Part shown: positions 1 to 9,452 of the stretch, in pieces
Layout: every line of letters starts with the position of its first letter
How positions within the stretch are numbered: the stretch's first letter is position 1
Source of the DNA: Erinaceus europaeus
Taxonomy: Eukaryota > Chordata > Mammalia > Eulipotyphla > Erinaceidae
DNA length: 64,000 nucleotides
Reading direction: 5' to 3'
NCBI RefSeq assembly: GCF_950295315.1
Contig: NC_080164.1
Span: forward strand, 115,144,890 to 115,208,889
Notes under the pieces: model-generated
What the model was told of the DNA's origin: nothing
The model's input: the letters and a program-made list of their open reading frames with translations, nothing else
Database searches by the model: none
Program-made: the position numbers and the translations under genes

Positions 1-177
1 TTTCATGTCCTAATCCCTTCTGTCTATGCACTTTCCTCCTGATGTGTCAGATATTAGACGGGTCTCTGCTCCTCCGAACATTCTGCCTCCACCAGACCAC
101 AGAGTCTGCCTTTCCTTGGGACCCATTTGGCATGGGGACTGTGCCATCTTTGCCACATGCTATTGACTTTATTCCTT
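1..177. other. Unassigned sequence, no gene seen
   Basis: I see no recognisable repeat, RNA gene or credible exon in this edge stretch. It may be old, decayed repeat. Confidence 0.5.
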
Positions 178-228
178 AAAACATATTTTATTTATTTTGG
201 ATAGAGACAGAAATTGAAAGGGAAAGGG

Positions 229-276
<48 letters not shown>

Positions 277-431
277 GACACACACACAGAGAGGATGCAA
301 GAGAGACAACTGCAGCACTGCTTCACCACTTGTGAAATTTCTCACCCCTGCAGGTGGAGACTGAGGGCTTGAACGTGGGTCCTTGTGCAGGGTAATATGT
401 GAACTCAACCAAATGTGCCATCACTGGCCCC
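178..431 (-). mobile_element. SINE-B, antisense, with GA expansion
   Basis: Read on the minus strand this starts at the head (right end, 'ggggccagtgatggcac') and runs through the 'cacctgcag'-like body to the 'atccaaaataaataaaata' tail at the left. The tRNA-derived head implies Pol III transcription, and such SINEs are mobilised by L1 machinery. A pure (GA)n run at 233-273 has expanded inside the pyrimidine-rich part of the SINE, followed by a short CA run. Confidence 0.88.
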
Positions 432-744
432 TATTGAATTCACTTTTGCCTGAGGTTGTTCTCAACAAATTTGTTCCTCTTCTATGGCTGCTATTCTGAT
501 AGATGGTCAGGCATGAACCAGGTGTCTATCCTATGTGATCCTCTCAGCTGCCTCCTCACCATATAAACACAAAGTCCTGTGTCATCTCCGTAGTTCTGCC
601 CTCCACAACAGTGTGAGGGTGCTCCTTAGCTCCACATGTGAGCAGCTCCTCTGGGTCCCTGCTTCTGCTCTTTGCAGTTGGTTGGACCCCAGCACCGGTC
701 ACATTTAATCCATTCTTCCTCATGCAGTCTGCATGGTACTTGCT
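432..744. other. Unassigned sequence
   Basis: No recognisable repeat or exon. Short open frames here lack any domain I can recognise. Confidence 0.5.
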
Positions 745-860
745 AAAATGCAAATATGACCTTTTCACTTTCCCATTTGAAACTTCTTGATGGTTCTCAA
801 ATACTTTACAAAGAAAGTCTAATATTCCAAGAATGGCACATAAAATCATGTAGGTTCTAG
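745..860 (+). mobile_element. L2 remnant (ancient LINE)
   Basis: The order of motifs fits the widely shared mammalian L2 3' region: 'atatgacc..ttttcac', 'ttcttgatggttctc', 'aaagtctaatattcc', then 'aatggcacataaaatc'. It is heavily diverged and inactive. The call rests on recalled consensus only. Confidence 0.55.
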
Positions 861-1599
861 TTCTTATTAACTATCCATTTTTTTTAATGTCTGGGAGCTC
901 TCCTCAAATTTGACTCTATTGAGAAGAACACAGATCTTCACCTATGATGGTTTATATTGGGTGGGATTTCTCCTGTTATCTTTGAATTTCTGTTCAAGTC
1001 TCAGAGGATGGGAACATTTCCTATGGGATGGAGGGATACAGTAGAGGAATCCTCAGCTTCTGCAGAGAAGGAAGAAAGCCTCTGTATGCTCCACATAAAA
1101 GCATAACTCCAGGAACAGGAGCTTGGAGGTTTGCCCCATATTAGTGGTGAGAGTATAGTCTGGAATGAATGCAGTGGAGGCCAGGGAGGACATATAAACA
1201 ATATATAAGTTCTTAAGAAAACCAGTATTTGTGTTATCTCCAAAGTAAGGATCTAATACTCAATTGGGATCAGTACAAGCAGACTCACCAAAGAAGACAC
1301 CTGGCCTCTAATCTCCTATTCCCTTACTCTCTAATGTGGAGAAGCTTGGAGCACTAGGGAGGAGAGAAAGAAAGAAACAAGCAATGGGCCAAACTTCAGA
1401 ACCAACACTGGTCTGGGAGTTGGAGAGATGAGAGACATTTTTAACAGAGTGTGCTTAACTCTATTCCTTCAAATCCACTTGCTGTTCACTTGTTATCTTC
1501 CTGCCAGTGTTCTAGGTGCAGGCAACACAGTGAGCCAAACATAGAAAGATCTTTGATGTTATAGACCTAAAACCCAGTAATAGCTCAGGAGAAATGAAA
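861..1599. other. Unassigned sequence
   Basis: No clear repeat, RNA gene or exon. A short GAAA-rich run near 1365 is the only simple sequence. Confidence 0.5.
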
Positions 1600-2036
1600 T
1601 AAACTAAAATAGCTCACTTGGATAGTGTGTTGCTTTTCCAGGTTTGAGCCTGGTCCTTGCCACAATAAAGAGTGCTTAGGTTGGATGTGAGGGTGATCTG
1701 GCTGCGACATCTGCCTCCCCATTGATCGTCAGGGTTGATTCGGCTGATCTGGCTGGCCAGGCGGGTGTCCCCTTCCTCACTGCTCCATGCGTCCCTCCTG
1801 AAGCTGCATGCTCGGTCTAAGAGGACGGCCTTCCCCGAATAGAGACGACCGGTCTTCGGTCAAGGGTATAGGAGTAGCTGCACTCCCCTGACAGAACCTC
1901 CAAACAATCTCTCAAGAGTGCTTAGGTACTATAGATTGCCTCTCTTTGTCTCTCTCTCCATTCCCCACTGTGAAAAATAGAAGTCCCAGAGATTACCAAA
2001 ACAAACAAACAAGCAAATAAACAAAACCAATAAAAG
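1600..2036 (+). mobile_element. SINE-C, split by a 7SK insertion
   Basis: The head 'aaaatagctcacttggatag' and B-box-like 'ggtttgagcctggtcc' mark a tRNA-derived SINE. Its pyrimidine-rich body resumes at 1914 ('tctctttgtctctctctcc') and ends in an A-rich tail with CAAA runs near 2000. The 7SK fragment at 1683-1916 interrupts it, so the SINE is the older of the two. Confidence 0.7.
1683..1916 (+). pseudogene. RN7SK: 7SK snRNA retropseudogene, 3'-truncated, no poly-A
   Basis: This matches the first ~235 nt of the ~331-nt 7SK RNA, the P-TEFb-binding Pol III transcript. It begins exactly at the mature 5' end 'ggatgtgaggg'. Further along are 'gattcggctgatctggctgg', 'gaccggtcttcggtcaaggg' and 'cagaacctccaaacaa'. 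It lacks the last ~95 nt and the Pol III terminator. There is no A tail. A 14-bp direct repeat 'aagagtgcttaggt' lies at 1668-1681 and 1914-1927, and the second copy overlaps the final 'aag' of the 7SK match. A six-base deletion (near 1778) and scattered changes relative to human 7SK show it is not the functional gene. The direct repeats and lack of tail fit a 'tailless' retropseudogene made by L1 reverse transcriptase. Confidence 0.92.
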
Positions 2037-2892
2037 TAAAATAGTTATGTAAAAGGTGACACACACAGTGGGGGTAGGGAAGGGTGGAGAACACAGAGGA
2101 AGGACTCAAGGACTAAGCTGAGAAATGTTTGTCAGGCAATAAGGTCATCAGACCTGCTGAGGACTGATGGTAGGCTATGTGAGAGAGAGTGCAGACAACG
2201 GTGTTTTTTGTTCTGCTCATTTGAAAGGTGGGCCTTCTTATAATCGAGAGGCATCTCCTGCAGGTGGAAGTGGTGGGTGGCAGGTTAAGATGCCCAAAAG
2301 ACACACACTGCGGATGCCCATAGGCAGAGGGAGCTCTAGGGGGTGGTTGGGGTCAGAGACAGGAGTGTCAGCTCAGCCAGTGGGCGGAGGCCAATAACAG
2401 CCACGAGGTTGAAATTTTGATGCACGTGACTCTGACATTTTTTCTTATCTGAAGTTAGAATTGATTTTAGAACTGAAAATCATGGAATAGCTGTGGGATT
2501 GACTCAGGATGATATAAAAGTGCTGAGTGCAGAAGACTCTGAGTTTCATGCTCATCTTAGTGATGAGGAGAAAGGGAATGTTTCTGTTCTGTGTCCTGTG
2601 GAGTGCAGCTCACTCAGTTGATCAAGGAGTTGCATCCCCAATGGACCTCATTGCCTGGAATCTTGCTGCATTAATACATGACTTTCTTGACCTGGGCATT
2701 ACCTGAACTACCCATATATATCTTTGCCTGGAGGGCTAATTGGAGTTTTCCTAATGAATCATTTCATAGCACACTTGGTTTCCTACTCAGTTTATGGTTG
2801 ACTCAATTTTCTTTCTGTGCATGTGAACCCATTAGCTTTTGTGGCCCTGTTTCCATGTTCTTTGGCCCAGTCTTGTTCTTCAGCCTGGTCTA
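2037..2892. other. Unassigned sequence with promoter-like motifs
   Basis: No recognised repeat. Isolated motifs are a GC box ('gggcgg' near 2383), CCAAT ('ggccaataa', 2388-2396), an E-box ('cacgtg', near 2423) and a TATA-like 'gatataaaag' near 2511. They are not spaced like a core promoter and no exon follows, so I do not call one. Confidence 0.4.
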
Positions 2893-3000
2893 GCTGTAAA
2901 CTCTCTGAGGGTAGGGCAGTTCTACTCTTCATCTCTCTGTCTGTAGTGAGTGGGTAGTATGGAACCTATGCATAGTGGATGCCAAATAAATCATGACTGA
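2893..3000 (+). mobile_element. L2/MIR-type 3' end
   Basis: The pattern 'gtaaactctctgagggtagg', then 'tcttcatctctctgtctgta', then 'atgccaaataaatcatgact' follows the common mammalian L2 3' end (gagctccttgagggcaggg to caataaatgtttgttga). It is an inactive ancient repeat. Unassigned sequence follows to about 3234. Confidence 0.65.
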
Positions 3001-3634
3001 GTGCAGTCAATCAAGTTGAGTACAGAAGTCAAGCTTCATAGGTTGTATCATTTTCTTTGGTGCCTGGGTACTTTGTATAGAACTTATAAATGAGTATAAA
3101 CAACTTCTCCAATGTGTCCTGGAACTTCATCATCCCAGAGCTCTATACCACTAGGGAAATATAGAAACAGGCTGGTGGTATAGGTTAACCTGCCAACACT
3201 CATGTTCAGGGAGAAGCAATTTATTTCTTTTACAAAAGCACTGTTCAGCTATGGCTTATGGTAGTGCTGTGAATAGAACCTGGGGGCTTTGATGCCTCAA
3301 GCATGAAAGGCATTTTTAAAAATTTCTTTATTGGGGAATTAATGTTTATAGTCGACAGTGAATACAATAGTTTGCACATGCACAACATTTCTCAGTTTTC
3401 CACATAACAATACAATACCCACTAGGGCTTCTATCATCTTTTTTGGACCTGTCCTCTCCCTCCCCACACACCAGAGTCTTTTACTTTGGTGCAATACACC
3501 AACTCCAGTTCAGGTTCTACTTGTATTTTCTCTTCTGATCTTGTTTTTCAACTTCTGTCTGAGAGTGAGATTATCCTATATTCATCCTTCTGTTTCTGAC
3601 TTATTTCACTTAATATGATTTCTTCAAGCTCCAT

Positions 3635-4945
3635 TCAAGACAGGCTGAAAACAGTGGAGTCACCATTTTTTATAGCAGAGTAGTATTCCATTGTGTATAT
3701 ATACCACCATTTGCTCAGCCACTCATCTGTTGTTGGACATCTGTGTTGCTTCCAGGTTTTGGCTATTACAAATTGTGTTGCTAAGAACATATTTATACAC
3801 AAATCTTTCTGGATGGGTGTGTTGGGTTCCTTAGGATATATCCCTAGGAGAGGAATTGAAGGGTCATAGGGTAGGTCCATTTCTAACTTTCTAAGAGTAC
3901 TCTAGACTCCTCTCCACAGAGGTAGGACCAATTTACATTCCCACCAGCAGTGCAGGAGGGTTCCGTTGTCCCCCAAACCTCTCCAGCATTTGTTGCTGCT
4001 ACCTTTTCTGATGTATGATATTCTCACAGGAGTGAAATGGTATCTCACTGTTGTCTTTATTTGCATTTCTCTGATCATCAAAGACTTGTAGCATTTTTTT
4101 CTTGTGTTTCTCAGCCTTTTGGATCTTTTCTGTGGTGAATATTCTGTCTGTGTCCTCTCTCCATTTTTGGATGAGGTTATTTGTTTTCTTGTTACTGAGT
4201 TTGGCAAGCACTTTATATATTTTGGTTATTAGCCTCTTGTCTGATATATGGCATGTAAAGATTGTCTCTCATTCTGTGAGGGGTCTCTTGGTTTGGGTAG
4301 TGGTTTATTTTGCTGTGAAGAAGCTTTTTAATTTGATGTAGTGCCATAGGTTTATACTTGCCTTAGTCTTCTTTGTAATTGGATTAATTTCATTGAAAAT
4401 ATCTTTAAAATTTATGTGCAAAAGAGTACTGTCACTATTTTCCTTTAAGTATCTGATAGTTTGTGGTCTAACATCCAAGTCTTTGATCCACTTGCAATTT
4501 ACTTTTGTATTTGGTGAAATATAGTGGTTTAGTTTCATTCTTCTGCATGTTTCAACCCATTTTTTCCAATACCATCTGTTGAAGAGACTCTGCTTTCCCC
4601 ATTTAATAGTCTGGGCCCCTTTGTCAAAGATTAGATGTCCATAGGTGTGGGGGCTTACTTCTGGGCTCTCAATTCTATTCCACTGGTCAGAGTGTCTATT
4701 CATGTTCCAGTACCAAGCAGTTTTGATGACAATGGCCCTATAATACAGTTTGAGATCTGGGAGTGTGATGCCTCCATTTCTGTTCTTTCATCTCAAGACT
4801 GTTTTGGCAATTCTAGGTCTTTTCTGGTTCCAGATAAATATTTGTAGCATTTGTTCTATTCTCCAAAAAATGTGGTTGGGATCTTGATGGGGATAGCATT
4901 AAATTTGTATATGGATCTGGGTGGTATATTCATTTTAATGATAAA
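3635..4945 (-). pseudogene. L1 ORF2 C-terminal remnant
   Basis: Minus-strand frames give typical L1 ORF2 C-terminal text, including 'LWHYIKLKSFF' and 'YTMEYYSAIKNGD' near the end. The reading is broken into at least three frames (3635-3880, 3902-4207, 4305-4703), so no full product can be made. About 437 of the usual ~1,275 residues are covered. The catalytic reverse transcriptase motif lies upstream of the retained part and is absent. Confidence 0.88.
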
Positions 4946-5149
4946 GAAGGGTGAGGGAGTGCTAGCACAGTGATCATGCAAAGAGACTCTGACACCCCAA
5001 GGATCCAAGGCTCTGGGCTCAATTCAGTTTCTCTGTCAAGCTGGGCAGCACTACTGGGCCATTTATATTTCTAAATACAAGGCCTGTTTATAGTCTGTAG
5101 TTTCTGAGGCATTTATTCACCATATTCTCATCACGAGAACAATGTGGAA

Positions 5150-5197
5150 CATATCAGGCACATAAAGAAGCAGAAACTAAGAAAATGTCCAAATAAC
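5150..5197 (-). other. 48-bp templated insertion copied from 6.4 kb
   Basis: Relative to the other L1 5' UTR here (55.5-56.1 kb), this L1 carries extra sequence flanked by a 10-bp duplication 'caatgtggaa' (5140-5149 and 5198-5207). The insert plus its edges (5147-5200, 54 bp) is a perfect reverse complement of 6438-6491. See findings. Confidence 0.8.
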
Positions 5198-5702
5198 CAA
5201 TGTGGAAAGGCTCCCACTATACAGCCCCACTGCTAGGCCACCAAGGTATAGCTCTTCTCCATAGTTTCCTAGTCAGTGTCTGTTCCCATATGTCAGCACA
5301 GGGCCTTCCCCCTGCTACTCCAGCCTCTGAGAGCAGTAGCAGTGGAGACTCACAGTTGCATTTGTTGAGTCTTAGGGGAGGGAGTCCTCTCCTCCATTCA
5401 GCAGTCCTTTTGTTGGTAAAACAGACTGGATGTGGTGCTTCAGCTGGTAAACTGCAGGACTGTTACCAGAAGCTCAGTCTCTCCTTAGCCCCCTCTCTGT
5501 CCACGAACCACAGGTGTTTGCACTTACCAATGGATTGGTAGGTTCCTGAAGTTGTTCTAGTCCTGCCTTGTTGCTGTTGCAAGTGATCTCCTTTGGTATT
5601 CCTAGTTGACTTGGGAGATGAGAGGAGAGAAACACAGTTGCTGCTGCTCTGCAGCACCACCTCCATGAAAGGCATTTTGAATAACTGTTTTGCTGTCTCC
5701 CA

Positions 5703-5926
5703 TACTTGAGAAGCAATTACAGGAGCCAGACTTTCCAACTTCTGCATGCCCAGAAAGAATTTTGGTCCAAACTTCCAGAGGAATAAAGAATAGGAAACCT
5801 TCCAATGGAGGGGATGGTAGATGAGCTCTGCTGGTGAGAATTGTATGGAATTTTACCCGTCTTATCCTACAGTCTTAATCGTGATTAAGTCAATAATAAT
5901 AATAATGATGATAATAATAATAATGA
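5703..5926 (+). mobile_element. Element E 3' end, old variant, sense
   Basis: The motifs 'gaagcaattacaggagccag', 'ggtccaaacttccagaggaa', 'taaagaataggaaaccttcc' and 'gaattgtatggaattttacc' follow the E 3' region in sense. It ends in an (AAT)n-rich tail at 5889-5926. It is more diverged than the other E copies and one of the few in + orientation. Confidence 0.65.
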
Positions 5927-6437
5927 ATCTGGAAATGTCAGTGTTGTGAAAGGATCTCTGCTCTGTTTTTGCTCACCGTGGGGGCACCAAATCCTTGGTG
6001 GAATTAGACAGGCAGGGACCTGGTCTCTGTGTGTGTTGGTGAGTTCCTATCTCTTTGAACTGAGTGGAGATGACAGAAGGACTTTTGGAGAATGATGGGA
6101 CTTTCTTTTCTAGAATGAAATCTATATGTAATTCACAGTACTTTTGTCTAAGTTTAGAGTGTTCTCTACTTGGCTATCTTCACTCGCAGCGCATACCCTA
6201 GGTAACAGCTTCTTTTCTGCTTTGTGCTCTCCCTCAATCCCTTCCAGTTATGCTGATGCTCACTTTTCCTATTACTGCCCCACTCTGCTGTGACGGCTGT
6301 ATCACTTAGGACTAGTCACAGCTAAATATTATAGAACGTTCAAACAATATCTACTTAAATAGCATATATATATATATATATATATATGTTTCAAAATAGA
6401 TGGAGAGAGAGTGAGGGCCAGAGAGAATAGGGTGAGC
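5927..6437. other. Unassigned sequence with (TA)n at 6364-6387
   Basis: No repeat family recognised apart from a 24-bp (TA)n microsatellite. No exon seen. Confidence 0.5.
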
Positions 6438-6491
6438 TTGGTTATTTGGACATTTTCTTAGTTTCTGCTTCTTTATGTGCCTGATATGTTC
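6438..6491 (+). repeat. Inverted match to the insertion in the L1 5' UTR
   Basis: This 54-bp stretch is the perfect reverse complement of 5147-5200. It lies in otherwise unassigned DNA with no target duplication of its own, so it is the likelier source of the copied segment. Confidence 0.85.
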
Positions 6492-6676
6492 TTCCAAGTC
6501 CAAGGTCTTTTTACCTTGTAATCTAAGAAAAATTTTGATGTTCTTGTCATCATGTCCAGCTTATGGACCACAGGAAGAAAGATGAGAAGGAGGGGAGGAA
6601 AGATGTGGATGAAGAAGAGAAGGAGAAGGCGGAGGAGGAAAAGAAAATGAATGACAAGGATTTTTCTTTTAAAGAA
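6492..6676. other. Unassigned sequence with purine-rich run
   Basis: A GA/GGA-rich run lies at about 6571-6660. The rest is unassigned. Confidence 0.5.
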
Positions 6677-6689
6677 GGCATCTTATTTA

Positions 6690-6837
6690 TTTTTTATTTA
6701 TTTTAATTTCTTTATTGGAAGACTAATGTTTTACGAGTCAACAGAAAACACAGTAGTTTGTACATGAATAACATTTACCAATTTTCCACATAACAATATA
6801 ACCCCCACTAGGTCCTCTGCCATCATGTTCCAGGAGG
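6690..6837 (-). mobile_element. L1 3'-end fragment with target duplication
   Basis: The sequence 'taatttctttattggaagac' to 'cccactaggtcctctgccat' is the same L1 3' UTR seen at 3317 and 51552, in antisense. A 13-bp direct repeat with one mismatch flanks it ('aggcaYcttattt', 6677-6689 and 6838-6850). It is a severely 5'-truncated insertion of about 148 bp with no coding sequence. Confidence 0.82.
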
Positions 6838-6928
6838 AGGCACCTTATTTCAACCTTACCAGTAGATCCACTCAACAAGTCTGTTTATGTCCAATCCCAA
6901 GACAACTGTATTTTCCAATGAAGGCTAG

Positions 6929-6955
6929 AATGTGCTTGCTTTGGCAGCACATATG
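6929..6955 (+). pseudogene. RNU6: U6 snRNA 5'-end fragment
   Basis: Bases 6932-6954 ('gtgcttgctttggcagcaca' plus tat) match the first ~23 nt of U6 spliceosomal RNA, beginning at its mature 5' end. A perfect 14-bp direct repeat 'ccaatgaaggctag' flanks the insert (6915-6928 and 6956-6969). The remaining ~84 nt of U6, its terminator and any A tail are absent. The duplication shows it inserted rather than arose by chance. Confidence 0.82.
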
Positions 6956-6969
6956 CCAATGAAGGCTAG

Positions 6970-7978
6970 GACATGTTACTTCTAGCTAAACTGGGTTTCT
7001 ATTATTTACAAAAAAAAGAAAGCTGGTGGCAACTAAGAGTCTCAGCCACAGCTATATTCTTGCTTCAGAGTCTACTGTTTTCTTTGTCCTTCATTTTATT
7101 CCATGTTCCCCTTAATACAAAATCTTTACTTATTGATTTCCATAGAATGCCATACTTCACTCCAAGCTTTTCTGAAAACTCTGGCTGACTGCTTTGTTTG
7201 TTCTCAGAGGAAATGCTGAGGTGGGCCTGCCTGACCTTGCTGTTCTCTTTCTGACCTAAATGTTCTATCTGACCACTGTGTCCTCATAATCAGTGGCACT
7301 TTTCTCTCAGATCAGGGACAAAGGATAGAGCTTTCTTTCCCTACTTTTTCTTTTCACATAGGCCCATTCTTAGCATGGGAGCTGAAAAGCTAGCCTTGAC
7401 TTCCTAGCATTTCCTAGTATCCTGTGGCCCAAGGATGGGATGTGAGGGAGTCTCATTGAACTGAGGTGGAGCTTTTGAACTGCTTTTGTGTGGTGGTAGG
7501 TCAACTTCCTTGATGATTTTATTTTCTGAGTGACCACCTTGCCTTTCCCTGCTAATCCTTTCCAGATATGTCTAGACACAGTTCCTTCAGTGGTGGATGC
7601 TACCTCCAAGAAGCTGCCCTTGGACATCCTACAGAGTCTCACTCATGTAGGGCTCCAGGCCCATTTAAGGCAACTCAACACATTTCCCAGGCAACTCAAA
7701 GGATTGGTAACTATATCAGATTCTGGAGGAGAGGATGGAGATAGAAATTCTGTCATAAGGAGAAATGTTTTTCAGAATCTAGAGGGTCATTTCCTATCCC
7801 AACTTTCCCAGCAGTCCATTCCTCCTTTTCTGAGTTTCTTGGGAAAGGATTATACTCAAGAGGGTTCATAGCCACCTATGCTGTTCTATATCCTTCAGAA
7901 GGATCTAACACAGATATTCCACATTTCTATACCAGAGTGCATTTATTTTATTATTTGTCTAATAGGTAATTGTTCTAT

Positions 7979-7981
<3 letters not shown>
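6970..7981. other. Unassigned sequence
   Basis: About 1 kb with no young repeat. The open frames at 7370-7642 (minus) and 7530-7871 (plus) have no recognisable domain and no splice or promoter context, so I do not call genes. Confidence 0.5.
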
Positions 7982-8024
<43 letters not shown>

Positions 8025-8042
8025 CTTTCTCTCTCTCTCTCT
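7982..8042. repeat. (CA)n followed by (CT)n microsatellite
   Basis: A pure (CA)n run to about 8021 passes directly into a CT-rich run. Unassigned sequence continues to about 8383. Confidence 0.97.
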
Positions 8043-8383
8043 TCCTAAAGATAAGCAGTTTGACCTTTCCTCCAATGTGGTAAGCTGGTCATCCAAGTTT
8101 CTCATGATTCAACAGAATTGAAAGGCTAGAGGAGGCTTAAGGAACTCAAAAACTGGGGTCTACATGCCTGTCTTACAGTCTGCTGCAGAGTCTTCATATA
8201 TACCCATTATGAGCAGCTTTGGAAGAATATATGTATGTGCTGCCTCACAGGTCTGATCATGTGCTTCTTTTGATGGCTTTGTGGTTCATTTGTTTGGAAG
8301 TTAGGGTGTATCGATCTAAGAACAAAACCAAAAAAAAATGCTTCTCTTTCTCTCTCTCTCTTTCTGTCCCTCCCTTTCCTCTG

Positions 8384-8495
8384 TCAGAGCACTGCTCATC
8401 TCTGGCTTATGCTGCCACTGGGAATTGAACCTGGGACCTCTGGTGCTTCATCCATGAAAGTCTACTGCACTACAGATGATGTTATCCACTTGTCT
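8384..8495 (-). mobile_element. SINE-D, antisense
   Basis: 'cagagcactgctcatctctg', then 'gggaattgaacctgggacct', then 'catgaaagtctac' is the reverse of the SINE-D body and B box. It is diverged at its head. A CT-rich run precedes it. Confidence 0.72.
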
Positions 8496-8569
8496 GCAAT
8501 TTTCACTATCCTTTAAAGAGGTGGTTTTTACCTCCATTTATGGTTGTTTTTTTTTTGCTATGATATATT

Positions 8570-8775
8570 TCTTTTTTAAAATTTTTATTTATAAAGAGGA
8601 AACACTGACAAAAACCATAGGATAAGAGGGGTACACCTCTACACAAGAACTCCATATTCCCACCACAAGAACTCCATATCCCAACCCCTCCCCTGATCTT
8701 TTTCCTATTATTTATCCCTCTGGGAGCATTGGATTCTCTAATTCCATTTCAGGTGGTTCACTTCCTAACAAATCC
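8570..8775 (-). mobile_element. Element E 3' end with inverted 5' piece
   Basis: The span 8570-8730 is the antisense E tail ('tttttatttataaagaggaa', 'ccataggataagaggggtac'). At about 8732 it switches to 'ctaattccatttcaggtggt' plus 'tcacttcctaac', which is deep E sequence in the opposite orientation (the E copy at 15 kb carries its reverse complement near 16350). Such an inversion is the hallmark of twin priming by L1-type machinery. Confidence 0.72.
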
Positions 8776-8857
8776 AGCCTACAGATTTTCTGTTTGATTG
8801 AAAAGCATTATTTCCCCCCACAAAGTAACAACTTGATAAAGTAAAAATTTCATATAG

Positions 8858-9048
8858 GGGGCTGGGCAGTGGTGCATCTGGTTGAGCACACATGTTACCA
8901 TGCATAAAGACTTAGGTTAGAGCTCCCCACTGTCGGGGAAACTTCAAAAGGGAAAGCAGGTCTGCAGGTGTCTCTCTGTCAATCTCCCCTCTACCACTCA
9001 ATTCTTGTCTGTTATATCAAAGAATAAAAATAAAATCAAGTAATAAAA
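8858..9048 (+). mobile_element. SINE-B, sense
   Basis: Head 'gggctgggcagtggtgcatc', body with 'gcaggtctgcaggtgtctct', and an A-rich tail 'aagaataaaaataaaat'. The B box ('ggttagagctcc') is decayed. Confidence 0.88.
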
Positions 9049-9085
9049 TGTGAGATATAATTAACTTTTCTTTGAAAAATAGGTG

Positions 9086-9235
9086 TAGCAGCCAGGGAAG
9101 GCATTCAGTGGTTAGAGCACGGAACTTTCATGTGTAAAGCGCTATGTTCATTTCTGGCACTAAAAATGTCAGAATGGAGTGATGCTCTGGCCCCTTTTTC
9201 TCTCTTGCTCATTATAAGAATAAAATAGACATATT
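9086..9235 (+). mobile_element. SINE-F (tRNA-like), sense
   Basis: A-box-like 'cattcagtggttagagcac' and B-box-like 'gttcatttctggcac' are followed by 'gatgctctgg' and an A-rich tail with AATAAAA. It is old and diverged. Unassigned AT-rich sequence follows to 9452. Confidence 0.6.
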
Positions 9236-9452
9236 ATGATTAATTATTTAAAAATTATAAACATTATATTTTACAACATTTCTATGTTTGAAACAAAATT
9301 AAGCAGAAAGTGTGGTGTCACTGTAGACTTTCTAAGGGGGAATACTAGCTTGGTGATTAACTTTTTAGATGAGACATCTACTTCTGTCATCAGACTGTCA
9401 TCAGAATTCACTTCACTGTTTGCGTCAGTCTTCCTTAAGTTACCTTACTTGT

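Larger units (their letters stand above)
3317..5663 (-). mobile_element. L1, both ends present, internally deleted
   Basis: This is a LINE-1 on the minus strand with a perfect 15-bp target duplication (3302-3316 and 5664-5678). Its 3' end has a poly-A signal (AATAAAG, seen as its complement at 3326-3332). The 3' UTR is about 3317-3634, the ORF2 remnant 3635-4945, and 5' UTR sequence 4946-5663. ORF1 and most of ORF2 (endonuclease and the catalytic reverse transcriptase core) are missing. The 5' UTR and ORF2 parts meet near 4945 in the same orientation. The 5' UTR matches that of the L1 at 51552-56080, apart from an extra 48-bp insertion at 5150-5197 and about 70 bp more at the 5' end. Confidence 0.88.
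3235..5702 (-). mobile_element. SINE-D, antisense, split by an L1
   Basis: The left part (3235-3316) holds 'gcactgttcagctatggctt' and 'gaatagaacctggggg', the reverse of the SINE-D body. The right part (5664-5702) completes it with 'aactgttttgctgtctccc'. The L1 at 3317-5663 landed inside it, and the interrupted SINE sequence 'catgaaaggcatttt' was duplicated on both sides. Confidence 0.75.

Noticed and set aside
1683..1916. Functional 7SK gene
   Set aside because: It lacks the 3' third and the Pol III terminator, has an internal deletion, sits inside a SINE and is flanked by a target duplication.
2340..2520. GC box, CCAAT, E-box and TATA-like motifs as a promoter
   Set aside because: The TATA-like site is more than 110 bp from the CCAAT and GC boxes, no exon or CpG island follows, and each motif is common by chance.
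3317..5663. The L1 as a spliced (5' UTR to ORF2) insertion
   Set aside because: The joint lacks GT..AG on either side and shares only a short ATC homology.
7530..7871. 113-codon plus-strand frame in repeat-free DNA
   Set aside because: No recognisable domain. An open frame of this length is expected by chance in 64 kb.
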